Source: Seison nebaliae (lineage: Eukaryota > Rotifera > Pararotatoria > Seisonacea > Seisonidae). Taken from it: a DNA stretch of 42,976 nucleotides. A model generated the notes under the pieces. The model was not told the DNA's origin. It did not search any database and saw nothing but the letters and a program-made list of their open reading frames with translations. Each line of letters opens with the position of its first letter. The stretch's first letter is position 1. Where the stretch lies: NCBI GenBank assembly GCA_023231475.1, contig JALJEE010002497.1, forward strand, positions 1 through 42,976. Direction: 5' to 3'. Below, in pieces: positions 32,099 to 42,689 of the stretch. The translations under genes and the position numbers were made by a program.

Positions 32099-34674
32099 AA
32101 ATTTTCTTAATATTTAGATTAAAAATTTTGTAAATTTTTTATTTCAATAAAGAACCATTAAAGAATTACATTTAGTTTTTCAAGGCAACGTGTAAAATGT
32201 CAAAGAAGAAACTCCATTTTATTTTGATTTTCAATTTTATTATAATATGCACCACATCTTGACTAACAAATAGTAAGAATCTTTCACCATCAAACACCAA
32301 AGGTTGCTCTTTGGAACTCTTATATGTTATTATATAATGTTATCATTATAAAACTCGATTATTAACTTAACATGCATATTTGAAGAAAAAATGATAATAA
32401 GTAAGAAATGCTTCATTAATTGATTGAAATGATTAATATCATTCATATTCTCAGGCGATTCTATTTTGTAGCGGATAATTAAAATGAGTTTAAGAGAAAA
32501 ATAAAATAGAATAGTGTCAAAGTTTCACTTTAGAATACTTTCAACAGTTAATTACCTCAATGGTCGCATATACTCGTCTCATATCTATATGGCACGTCCT
32601 CAATCTTAATTTTGGACCATTCTCACCATTTAACATGTTCTTTCAGATTTTCTCAAACCTTAACTGTTGTTTCCGAACTGGAGTTATCCTAAGTTATCCG
32701 GTTGCCTCTTTGATTTACCCCGTGGGGATTTGTTTGAATTAAAAAAAAATATATTTTTGATCAAAAAAATCAGATTTTATTATTTTGAGTCTAATCACTT
32801 TTAGTGACCAGTCTCCCAATCTAACACTCTGTTTCCAATTTTGTAAATTTGTTAAATCTTTTTAAGTTGATGATGAAGATGAACCTGGTGATTTAAGTTC
32901 ATCGAATGACCAGTCAAATATGACAACTGGTATTGTTCTCATGTAATGAAAATGATTTAACTATGACTATACAAAAGGGGTACTACATTTAATGTAGTTA
33001 AAACTATTCTTGCGAGAAATTTCTGGGAAATTGTCTTTCCTGATAGAATGGAAGTAAATAAACACGATTATTTGGCAGCGATACAAATGATTTTAAGGAA
33101 TCTTTATATTGTTCATATTTCTTTATCGATTCATCAACGCAATTTCCTGCAAATGAAATTTTTTCTTGAAAATATTTTCCGAAAGGAAACCCCAAAAAAC
33201 GAATATTTTATTAAATCCGAATTCCATTTTCTTCAAGGGAAGAAGTTCTGGTGTTCTTCTTTTGTGTCAATAAAAATAGATATTCTTCGACAAATATTAA
33301 CTTTCTCCTATGTAATATTTATAAAACGATCAAGAGAAATAGACGAAATTGTTGGTTGTGTAAACTTTAATATCTTTACATTGGGTAAAATAAAAATTAT
33401 GGTCTAGGTAGAAAGGTATTGTCTCATCTCATATGTATACATAAATTATTATTCAACATTTCATTTTCTTCAATTCCGGATGTTTTTCCATCAACTCATC
33501 TCTCCCCCAATCGCCATTCTTATATAAATGGACGAGAGAATTTGGTTTGAAATAGATAAATAGATTTTTTATTGCGATAAAACGAGTTTAGTTAAACTAC
33601 AAAATGATGGAACAAAATTTGAAGTAAAAGGGAAAATGATAAGAACGAGCGAAGTATATTAGGGAGCGTTGTCGTTGAACATATTATGTAAATGCCGCCC
33701 AATGTTTATGAACTATCCCCTCCAATGTTTAATAAAGATACGACAGCATTTCTGTTTCATTTCATCACACCATCACCAATTTTCATTGCCACCACCTTTC
33801 CATTAAAAAATATTTTTAGACAGGACTCCCTTAAACTAAAGGCAGTTCATGTATACTTTTAGATGAACAACAAGAAAGAGATTTCGTTTTTTGGCATGTG
33901 AATAATAAAGTTAAAGTTTAGAATGATTTCTATCACTTGGATAGTTCTGAAGAAGTCATTGGGAAAAGAGGAAAGAGAAAATCTTTATTTCTAGGGGCGT
34001 TCCGGATACAAGAGTGCGTGATGTTAAGGCGTTCCCCTTTAAAGAGTAATTATTAAATTTGATATAAATATGATAATGTGGAATATTTTGTTTCGTATTC
34101 TTTTCTATTCACGTGAAAGTGTCTTTATAACTGTCACTCATTTTCTTCTACGGAGAAATTGTTCTACTAAAAATTATAGAGAATTCTTGTTAATCATATC
34201 TTTATGTGAAAAGTGGTTCGTTCGTGCGTTGTAATATTGGATAATAAAACTTCATTAATAAATAGTTAGTTGTAGACGAAGAATGAGGAGAGGCTCTGCA
34301 TTCAAATAAACTTCTCTACCAATTTAATGAGGAGATGAATTACGAGTAATTCTTGATGGATTGGGCTTATTAAGTATCGATATTATTATCGATTGACTTA
34401 TATTTGTCCCATACATTATCAGGTGATGTACCGTTATAAATTGGTGATCGCATGTGAGTCGCGTGACATGTTCATTTTTGTCTTTCCTTAATATTACGAA
34501 TGGTGAGAATGGAATTTAGACTTTCTATAAAATAAGAAAAAATTTATTATTTCCAAATTCTTTATTTCTTCCACTTCCTTCTATTTAATCCGCGTTGAGA
34601 TAATTTGATAATTTACTTTTTAATTTTCTTTTTAGACATTTTTCAATTAAGATCCATTTTTAGAATTGGCAATC
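32099..34674. other. 2.6-kb interval between ANKMY1 and glutamine synthetase
   Basis: Mostly AT-rich and featureless, with an AATAAA at 32147-32152 as the likely ANKMY1 poly(A) signal. Two short stretches look faintly coding: 32872-32952 on + (VDDEDEPGDLSSSNDQSN) and 33004-33195 on - (FPFGKYFQEKISFAGNCVDE). Neither connects to a full gene model. The last few hundred bases should hold the glutamine synthetase promoter. A TTTCTTTTTAG at 34625-34635 looks like a 5' UTR splice acceptor. No repeat family or RNA gene was recognised. Confidence 0.4.
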
Positions 34675-35793
34675 ATGGCGGGTTACAATCCAACCTTAAA
34701 CAATTCAACTGCAACCGACAAAGGTGTATTGAAACGATACCTGAATCTTCCCATTCCCGACGATGTGTGTATGGCAACTTATATTTGGGTGGATGGGAGT
34801 GGAGAGAATGTGCGTTCAAAAACGATGACAGTTAATCATGTTCCTGAAATGCCTGATACTTTACCATGGTGGAATTTCGATGGAAGTAGTACAGGCCAAG
34901 CTGAAGGAAGTAATTCTGACGTTTATTTGAAACCAGTCGCCTTATTTCGTGATCCATTTCGCTTAGGTAATCATAAATTAGTTCTATGTGAAACATTCAA
35001 ATATGATAAAGTCACACCTACAGCATCGAATAAACGAGCAGCATGTTTGAGAACTATGCAAGATGTTGTTGAACATAAGCCGTGGTTCGGAATCGAACAA
35101 GAATACACTTTATTGGAACGAGATGGACGACCATTTGGTTGGCCGAAACCGATGGGTTTCCCTGGACCTCAAGGTCCTTATTATTGTGGAGTGGGAGCGA
35201 ATAACGCTTATGGACGTGATGTAACTGAAGCATTATATCGAGCATGCTTATACGCAGGAGTAAAAATTTGTGGAGATAATGCAGAAGTGATGCCATCTCA
35301 ATGGGAATTCCAAGTTGGTCCATGTGTTGGCATTGAAGCTGGGGATCATTTATGGGTGGCTAGATATATTCTTCATCGAGTTGCAGAAGACTTTGGAATA
35401 GTTGTCACATTCGATCCGAAACCAATTCCAGGAGATTGGAATGGTGCAGGTGCTCACACTAACTTTTCCACTATCGCAATGAGACAAGATAATGGTATCG
35501 AATTCATCGACAAAGCTATCGAGAAATTAGCCAAACGACATGTTGAACATATCCGTGGTTATGATCCGAATGGCGGAGAAGATAATGCCAGACGATTAAC
35601 TGGTCAACATGAAACGTCAAGTTTATCCAACTTTTCAGCTGGAATTGCAAATCGTGGCGCATCTATTCGTATTCCTCGATCAGTTGGACATGAAAAGAAA
35701 GGATATTTGGAAGATCGTCGTCCATCGTCTAATTGTGATCCTTACACTGTCACTGATATGATTTGTCGTACCGTCATTTTGGACAACGAATAA
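34675..35793 (+). CDS. GLUL: Glutamine synthetase, type II
   Basis: Makes glutamine from glutamate, ammonia and ATP in the cytosol or mitochondria. A single coding exon of 372 residues, the usual length for eukaryotic GSII. The start is the ATG at 34675; the frame extends three codons further upstream only through a TTG. The beta-grasp domain has [20 protein letters not shown]. The catalytic domain has [53 protein letters not shown] and [13 protein letters not shown], which include the metal- and ATP-binding residues. It ends [16 protein letters not shown]. No mitochondrial leader is evident. An acceptor-like TTTTTAG 39 bases before the ATG suggests an intron in the 5' UTR or a trans-splice site. 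The lack of coding introns contrasts with most neighbours. Confidence 0.97.
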   Translation: MAGYNPTLNNSTATDKGVLKRYLNLPIPDDVCMATYIWVDGSGENVRSKTMTVNHVPEMPDTLPWWNFDGSSTGQAEGSNSDVYLKPVALFRDPFRLGNHKLVLCETFKYDKVTPTASNKRAACLRTMQDVVEHKPWFGIEQEYTLLERDGRPFGWPKPMGFPGPQGPYYCGVGANNAYGRDVTEALYRACLYAGVKICGDNAEVMPSQWEFQVGPCVGIEAGDHLWVARYILHRVAEDFGIVVTFDPKPIPGDWNGAGAHTNFSTIAMRQDNGIEFIDKAIEKLAKRHVEHIRGYDPNGGEDNARRLTGQHETSSLSNFSAGIANRGASIRIPRSVGHEKKGYLEDRRPSSNCDPYTVTDMICRTVILDNE

Positions 35794-36248
35794 AGAATAT
35801 CATGGAAATTAGCAAACAAATTTTGAGAATTTTAATTTGTATCAAAAAGAACATGATAAATAACATACTCGATTCCCAATTCACATTTACATGTCACTTC
35901 AAAGGATGATGTATTAAAATTTTATTTTTTGAAATACTCATTCATATTCACTTTCTAATTTCCACTTTCTTATTCATTTCTCATTTCATCAAATTTCATT
36001 AAAAATAATTTCTTTTATCTTAAAATTCTTTATAAGAATTAATCTAAATATAATTGAATATATTTATTGAAATGAAAAACTTATTTTATTTTTTAAGAAA
36101 AAATTTTTTTTTCTCATTCTCAATGTTACAAAGAAATCAATCTCGTCGAAAAGTAGAAGTGTAAAAGAAGATTTGTTGAGAAGATAAAGAATCAGTTTGA
36201 AATCAAGAAAAATTGGAAGAGATAAAACAGTTTTAATAAATATAATTC
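35794..36248. other. Spacer between convergent genes
   Basis: About 455 AT-rich bases between the glutamine synthetase stop and the PLA2G15 stop. It contains AT-rich tracts around 36085-36115 and must hold both 3' UTRs. No other feature was seen. Confidence 0.4.
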
Positions 36249-37660
36249 TTATCTTAACACTTCATCGATATATTCCATAACATTCACATCATTCAAAATA
36301 TCCATATGAGTGACACCGGGAAATGTTTTCGATTTGATCGGTTGTCGTTGTTTCCATCGTTTGTAAACTAATCACAAAATAATATGATGAGAGATGAATA
36401 TAATAAGGAAAAACCTTCGGATGATATTCGATTGACAGTTCCATCACCATCACCATCGATTTCTATCGGTTGATCATCTGGCCATTTAATGGAATGATCA
36501 TATTGGAAGCCAGCAGGTGTCGGAACATCAGTTCCATGAAGAATAAACATTTTCACACAAGGAGCATTTAACGGTTGTAGGATAGGAGCATACGTTTGAT
36601 ACATATTATATCCAATCGTATAATTGATATCGTTGAAGAGTTCCTGAAGATTACTCAACGTATAATTCTTCCATTTATTCAATTCGATTTCTCTTCGAAC
36701 AAACGGTGAATTCTTATCGAATATTTCAGGCGATGGCATCAAATAAGCGGTTGATGGCATTGTACGTTGGAACGGTCTGACAGCGAGACCTCGCACCACA
36801 TACATGTCCAAATTATCTCCAGATGTGTATAAGCGAAATGCTTTCACTGCGCCAGCCCACGGTGGTGCTAGTGCGATGAATGACTCAACATATTTATCTT
36901 TCCATCTCTGATTCATTGAAGTGAGAAAGTTTTGAAGAACGACATTTCCCATCGAATGAGCAATGAAGATTATTCGAAGTTTATTGTTCAATTCATACGC
37001 ATTTTCTACTAAGAATTTCAAGGCTATAAATAAATTTTTCATTTCATCTAAATAAAATATTTCAATTATCTTTCACAGATATCTTTAGAAATTAACTTGG
37101 AGCTCTTCGGAAATCATAAGGAACACCATAAATATTCTCATCTCGAACATATCCCAATTTATCGACGAGATGTTGAACAATCGGATAGAAATAAGCGGCT
37201 GAAATGGAAATATTAGAAATAAGATGAACTAACAAACACAAATGAACTTAAAGAAATGTGAGTAAACGAATCCAAATATTCAACTGATGATGTTTTCCCA
37301 AAATCTTTTATCAAAATATCAACTCCAGGCGAATTAGTTGTCGTTCCATTTTTGGGATGGAAAACCAATTTCAAATTATCCACCAAACAATCAATAATAT
37401 ATGGGGCCAATTCTTCCATGTTTAACCATAATTGGGAGAATGTCGATGTCTTCTTCTCACAAAATAGATGGGGAGCAGTCGGCTTATTCAATTTAGCCCA
37501 AATCTGTGTACCTCCATCTCCCGGCACTAAACGGTAAATATTATTAAGCACATTTAAAATTCTAACGCAACACTACTGGATTTCGATTAGATAATCCGAA
37601 TACTCTAATACGTGATAAAGTCAAGGCAAATGATAAAATAGCAAATAATCTTACTTTCAT
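36249..37660 (-). CDS. PLA2G15: Lysosomal phospholipase A2 / LCAT-family acyltransferase
   Basis: Acid phospholipase that also transfers fatty acyl groups (1-O-acylceramide synthase), acting in lysosomes. Five exons: 37567-37660, 37248-37526, 37097-37198, 36415-37047 and 36249-36367, giving 408 residues with introns of 40-49 nt. The N-terminus MKVRLFAILSFALTLSRI is a signal peptide. The mature start PVVLLPGDGGTQIWAKLNK contains the oxyanion region. GVPYDFRRAPNE, ALAPPWAGAVKAF and HGTDVPTPAGF follow the family. The triad is Ser in FIAHSMGN, Asp in DGDGTV and His in GVTHMD. The gene converges with glutamine synthetase. LCAT itself is the other candidate, but the spacing and the VPTPAGF stretch favour the PLA2G15 branch. 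Confidence 0.92.
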
Positions 37661-38039
37661 TTTAAAAATTCTATGGGAATTTCAATGTAAATTAATTGAA
37701 TTGAATTCATTTACAATTGACATTGATTATCCAATGGGCGTGAACCGATCAAAGGTTAAGCTGCGTGTGCTTCTCTTTCTTGGTTCTCTTTGATACATCT
37801 TTAAGTCCAACTTTAAATAATATTAACAAATGAATGAAGTGAATGAATCTCGTATAGTTTTATTAAAAATTACCAATTTAAAATTACCATCACACAAATT
37901 CTTTTAGATAACTTGTCTATAGATGATCTACATGTATTACATGTAATTTATTTAAAAATTCCCACTGATCATCTTATAGTTTGAATCATTATATATCTTA
38001 TAATATATATATCGTAGTTATAAAGGTAATTTATTTAAA
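37661..38039. other. Spacer upstream of PLA2G15
   Basis: About 380 bases that include the PLA2G15 promoter and lead into a Tc1/mariner relic. A short motif TAATTTATTTAAAA recurs at about 37945 and 38025. I could not identify the left end of the transposon here. Confidence 0.35.
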
Positions 38040-38518
38040 ATTCTGTCATTAAGGCGGCAGTCCTGAAATCAGTAACAGAATTGGCTCAAAAAACCATCAC
38101 AAATCCGTTATAGTTGGGCAAGTTTGTCGGCCTAGGAAGTGGGTCCTATAGTGAAAGTTTCTGGGCGGGAAGCCAGTAAATTTTATGAATATATGAAATC
38201 TTATGATAAGAAAACATTTAATTCCTTGGGCATCCAAGGAATTTTCGAACAGAATAATATTTCGAGCACCCACCCAGATCCTCTGACCAAAATTCGATTG
38301 AAAATATTTGGGCAGTTCTCTCTAAAAGAGTTTATTGGGGTACGGACTCTTTTGAAACGGAAGATCAATTGTGGGATGCAATAAAAACTCAGTGGTATGA
38401 AATTGAACCAGAAATATGTTCGAATTTAGTTGGGTCAATGCAAAATCGATATATGGACGTCCTAAATATATGTCTTAAAAGAAAAAGACAGTCGACTAAC
38501 AATAATGTGATTTGTTAA
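38040..38518 (+). mobile_element. Decayed Tc1/mariner transposase (C-terminal part)
   Basis: The clearest segment, 38271-38518, reads SIENIWAVLSKRVYWGTDSF, then QLWDAIKTQWYEIEP and LVGSMQNRY. This matches the SP(D/N)LNPIENLW region and C-terminal helices of Tc1-type transposases. An upstream stretch has FEQNNISSTHPDP in another frame, resembling the FQQDNA..H motif around the second catalytic Asp. The two parts are offset by a frameshift, and the N-terminal DNA-binding domain is unrecognisable, so this is a dead copy. I found no convincing terminal inverted repeats immediately around it. Confidence 0.75.
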
Positions 38519-38995
38519 TTGTAAGTATTAATTAGTTATTACAAAAAAAAATATTCCAGTTTTTGTTAATTTTTTAAAACTGTCGGAGAGTCAACTTAAC
38601 ACAAAATTTTGAAAATGGTTAATAAACTGTCCCCAAAATAAGTTTTAATATTTTTTTTGCTAATTTTCTTAATACGGTTTTCGTACTTGAAAAAACTTGA
38701 AATTTTCTAACTTTCCATCTTTATTATGATAGGAAATATCATGTCCGTGAATCAACTTTACATACTGTATAATTACTCTATTATTTATGTACTATATATA
38801 TAAAATAATTTGTAATAAAAATAAACAGTACAAATAAACATAGGTAGTAATTAAAATCTGGAAATATTTTAGAAACTGTTTCATCAACAAAAAATATTAA
38901 AGATTGTCCGTTGACCGGAATTCAATGTTGAATAATACATGTATGATTAAATTTATCTCGACGGAAATTTCTCTAATAAATAATAATAATTATTC

Positions 38996-39028
38996 AAAAA
39001 TTAAATGAGCATTTTAATCCCTGTATAT
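38996..39028 (+). repeat. Left arm of 33-bp inverted repeat bracketing the pseudokinase gene
   Basis: Reads AAAAATTAAATGAGC, then ATTTTAATCCCTGTATAT. It is the reverse complement of 40867-40899 with a single mismatch. Outside the 33 bases the two copies diverge at once. Confidence 0.9.
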
Positions 39029-39056
39029 ATACATATATATATATAAATATGTATTA
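39021..39056. repeat. AT dinucleotide microsatellite
   Basis: CTGTATATATACATATATATATATAAATATGTAT begins inside the left inverted-repeat arm and runs inward. It is a simple-sequence tract. Confidence 0.8.
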
Positions 39057-39250
39057 GAGTTGTATAGTATTTTAAAATATTGTATACAAGATATATCTTC
39101 GTCAACATATATCTTAACATTTCCATGAATATCACATTTTTTTACATCGAAATAAATAAAAAAAGCTTATTGAATTATTGTTATTACTTTAGTTTTAGTT
39201 GCCAAGTAACAAAGATTTTTTTTCACGAACAAATTGAACAGGAAGAGTTA

Positions 39251-40823
39251 ATGGCCACTGATATTGGAATATGGATGAAACTAAAAAATGATAAACCATC
39301 AGCACGAAGTAAGAACAATAAAGAATATCAAGAAATACATAGAGTTGTTCCTGTTGAATTTTGGTTTTCGCAAACAAATCGATCCACCACCATAACTTAT
39401 GATTTTGATATATCTTCTGAGTTATTCAGGTTCGTCGTTCGTTATCCATTCCTTCCCAATAACATAATTATTACAAAGAACGAACCATCAGATTAATCTA
39501 TTAGGGACAAAAAGAACAACGAAAAAGAAATATATTTGTGGAATCCAAAAGAAAATCGGAAATCGATTTCAAGAATTGGACATATCAAAATTGTTTTGCT
39601 TGGATCACAAAAATTTGGTTTGTTACAAAAGTATTTATTTGGAAATTCTATTAAAAGTGTATAGATCCAATTTTATAATGTTTACGAAGATGAACTCGCA
39701 ATAAAATTGATATTGAGCCATCCACCTAATTTGCATGATTTACTCGATTATATTGTCGATATTGAAATATATTCAGAACAGTTTATTTGCAAATTATTCC
39801 GTCAATTGATTGATGCATTAGAAGTTTTATATCAATTTACTTTATCCATATTTGTCTGATAAAACTTTAGTATCTTCATCATTATGATATATTTAGTCTG
39901 AATTTGAGACCGGAATCGTTCATGATTGATGGTAACAGGAAATTAATAATTAACGATTGGTATACATCAACAATTAATCGTTCTTTAATTAATTATCAAT
40001 TCTTAAATAAAGATAATGGATTTGCAAGTTTATTTCCTAGATAATATGATTATATTGTAATATTATTATTAGCACCCGAATTATTGAGGAACGAAAAAAT
40101 TGGCAAATCAGATGACATCTGGAACTCTGGTATTATTCTTTATATTCTGTTATATTTAATCAAAATGAAGTTGTTGACGAAGACTGATCTTTTAAACCAA
40201 TTTTTAGAATTTGTGGTTTTGAACCTTTCACTATTCTCAACGATAAAGAAGAAACTTTCGAAAGAATTCTACAGATAATTCTTCAATTTCCTGAAATAAC
40301 TTGGAATGATGCTACGGAAGCCAGTAAAAATTTGATACAGAAATGTCTTTGTTTGGAAACAGACAGAATTAGTTTAAGTCAAATCAAAAATCATATTTGG
40401 ATGAGAAAAGGTAAAACTTTGTTTATATTGAAGTTGGAGAATTCCAATTTTAATTTTTTAGCACCGACGAAAATCATCAGGACGAAATCCTTACCAGTTC
40501 ACATCCATATGGAATTTGAAGGAAATACTCTTCATTTAGCAAATGCTCAAGTTCTTTTGAAAAAATATCGGAATCACAGAAAAATTAAAGTTAAAGATAA
40601 TGTGCATTTTATAAAAACGTTTTATAAAAATATATTCATTTAGTGTGAGAGTATGACGGTAGAATATTGTGACTATCTTGTCGAAAGTTTAAGAAAAGAA
40701 TCTCAACTAGAAACCGAATTACGACAAGAAAATTCTGGGGTCACTTCCACAAACGACAATAATTTAGAACATAATTCAAATTCAAAAGAAAACCAAACAG
40801 ATTTCCTCGAAGAAGATAAATAA
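39251..40823 (+). CDS. CAMK/Trio-like pseudokinase, eight exons
   Basis: Exons: 39251-39429, 39505-39592, 39665-39823, 39871-40027, 40073-40169, 40208-40410, 40462-40589 and 40644-40823, giving 396 residues. Kinase features in order: IIQFYNVYEDELAIKLI (beta4-beta5 region), the helix LFRQLIDALEYLHHYDI, a catalytic loop reading SLNLRPESFMI where HxDLKPEN is expected, NDW in place of DFG, then FATPELL (APE), SDDIWNSGIILYIL and PFTILNDKEETFERIL. Catalytic Asp and DFG Asp are both altered, and no glycine loop or VAIK lysine is visible, so it should be inactive. The layout recalls CAMK-group kinases such as Trio, obscurin or titin kinase. The 105-residue tail is unknown. Stops in the raw frame all fall in introns of 38-75 nt. 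The 5' end is uncertain. The whole gene lies inside a 33-bp inverted repeat. Confidence 0.72.
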
Positions 40824-40866
40824 AAGTCCGACTATATTGCTGATTTTAATTTAATACGTATGCGGA

Positions 40867-40899
40867 ATATACAGGGATTAAAATGGTCATTTAATTTTT
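40867..40899 (-). repeat. Right arm of 33-bp inverted repeat
   Basis: Reads ATATACAGGGATTAAAATGG, then TCATTTAATTTTT on +. It begins 44 bases after the pseudokinase stop codon and pairs with 38996-39028 at 32 of 33 positions. Confidence 0.9.
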
Positions 40900-41697
40900 C
40901 GTATTAAGAGATAATCGTATATGTGTTACTTAACATTAAACTCCTTTCAATTATTTGAAATTGATCTATAATCTTCAAGGTTTTTTATATTACTATGAGA
41001 CACATTTTTTGAAATTAAACGGTGGATGCGAACGCCTACCATTCCCTTGTAAGTACAATTTATCTTTCAGAAATTAATCACTAGCGTGCCCCTCCTTCTT
41101 TACGGATCCAGCGCGGATGCATACACTGGGATAACTTTTTGCTCTTAACGACACTAGGTCATTCAATAGGTGATAGGTCGTTGCCTAATAATCACAATGC
41201 CATAATTTGAATAATTATTAGGTAACTATTTTTCCGTTTTCCCATTATTCGATTAGTATGTCTGAATCGTTTCATGAAACTTGTCATTTAATTGCGACTC
41301 TGTCATAAAATTTAACAATATTGGTCTGAAATGTGCTCTTCAATAGCACAATCTGCTACTGCTCGTGAATCAAATTGTAATTATCAATTTTATTAGCATT
41401 TCCTTTTAAAAATATATAAAAGACATAAACGACGTACAATTTACATGATTTACTCTTTATGTTCACTTTATTATTTACTCAATATCTTTATGTTGTTCAA
41501 ACATTTCAGTTTCTTATTTATATTATGTTAATTACTTTAATCTAACAGTTACAATGGGGCGTCAGTTGTATATTGTTTTATTAATATTGCTGTTAATGTG
41601 CATTATATGGCGGGAATGGTAGTTGGAGTTCATTGTAGCTAAAAATACATACATATAATAATACAACACAAACATAAAAATAAACAACAACATAACT
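40900..41697. other. Spacer before the LTR element
   Basis: About 800 bases without a gene. A 13-base imperfect inverted repeat (GTTGCCTAATAAT, 12 of 13 matching) lies at 41180-41226 around a 21-base loop. A TATATAAAAG at 41412-41421 resembles a TATA box, but no gene follows. Part of this interval is less AT-rich than the surroundings and may be old mobile DNA that I cannot classify. Confidence 0.35.
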
Positions 41698-42275
41698 TGT
41701 AAGTATACTACTCTAAAGTTATAGTATAGAATCTATACTATAGATTCTATATATGGTACTCTATATATTCTATATGGCTTATACCCCGACATAAAATACC
41801 GACTTACACACAAACTCATATGTACTCTCCACAGAACACACATTCTCGCACTACTCCCTCATCCCCAATCAAACTATCATCACACATGACTCACACATAA
41901 CCGCGGGCTCACACTATCCTCTCATTCCTATCCAAATTACCACCTCACATGACTGCAACATAACCGCTGACACACGCTATACCCTCATTTGAATAATGGC
42001 CATTATACCTAATGGACCATTAAGAGATATAGTATAAAAGAAGACAGACCTTATCAGATAAGGAACATTCTTTTATCTTCTATCACTTATTATCAATACG
42101 CTCGTTTCTCATCTTGCATCTTATCCTAAATAAAACGATCCTATCTTATCTTCCCCTCTCCATAACTTCTTTGTGGTTGCCGAGCAACAAGTGTTCTTAA
42201 GCTTGTCTTACTAAATCTTTCAATCCTAAATAATCTGTTTCGTCCCCTAAGCCTATCAAACTTACATTTGTTACA
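41698..42275 (+). mobile_element. 5' LTR of a retrotransposon
   Basis: Inferred from its parts. The right end TGTTACA directly precedes a primer-binding site, and a matching TGTAA start occurs at 41698, about 578 bases upstream. Inside are a TATAAAAG at 42033-42040 and an AATAAA at 42129-42134, in the order expected of U3-R-U5. The left boundary is the less certain one. The matching 3' LTR is not in the window, so age cannot be estimated from LTR divergence. Confidence 0.6.
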
Positions 42276-42278
42276 AAT

Positions 42279-42292
42279 TGGCGACCACGACA
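42279..42292 (+). other. Retrotransposon primer-binding site (tRNA-Arg type)
   Basis: TGGCGACCACGACA starts three bases after the LTR. The first 12 bases complement the 3' end of metazoan tRNA-Arg(UCG), including CCA. tRNA-Arg priming is known in Ty3/gypsy-group elements of the 412/mdg1 type. Confidence 0.7.
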
Positions 42293-42294
42293 AA

Positions 42295-42665
42295 ATGCTA
42301 CCAGCAGTGACCAAAAACGACGGGAAGACCAAATTTGAAGACTGGATCCGCTTGTTCAACATATATTGCAGATTTCAGAAAATTGAAACCGACAAGGACA
42401 AGAGAGATATGCTACTGCTATTTTTGGACGAAAAAATCTTCGCGGAAGTAGCAGAAACATGCTTGGAAAAATGTGAAGAAATGTCTTTGATGAAATCGTA
42501 GAAGAAGTGAAAAAGATGTACGGAAGAACAACACCCCACTTAGAAGCGATGTCGGAATTTAGCAATGTAGAACAAAAATTATCGGAAAACGTCGATCAGT
42601 TTGGTAAAAGAGTTGAAGCGTTAGGTATCGAGACCCAGACAATGGCAAGACGAAAGGACGCTTAG
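42295..42665 (+). mobile_element. Gag-like region of a Ty3/gypsy-type LTR retrotransposon, broken
   Basis: Just after the primer-binding site, the coding sequence carries a gag N-terminal pattern (FEDWIRLFNIYCRFQKIE, then MLLLFLDEKIFAEVAE), followed by gag-like helical sequence to about 42665. The reading frame looks interrupted at least once. No protease, reverse transcriptase or integrase is seen before the window ends. I regard it as a fossil fragment of a Ty3/gypsy-like element. Confidence 0.6.
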
Positions 42666-42689
42666 GTCATGAAGAAATAAAGAAAATAT

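Noticed and set aside
33048-33407. A 119-codon + strand frame between ANKMY1 and glutamine synthetase
   Set aside because: Phe/Ile-rich translation without domain character; the opposite strand looks more protein-like over part of it.
39593-39664. In-frame TAG and several frame changes in the kinase gene, suggesting a dead gene
   Set aside because: All fall within introns of normal size and the spliced frame stays open for 396 codons with good kinase similarity.
38996-40899. Polinton-like element as the explanation of the inverted-repeat unit
   Set aside because: The unit is only 1.9 kb and shows no integrase, polymerase or capsid gene, and the arms are far too short.
41180-41226. Short inverted repeat as a transposon end or terminator
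   Set aside because: Only 12 of 13 paired AT-rich positions, which is easily expected by chance; listed only within the spacer.
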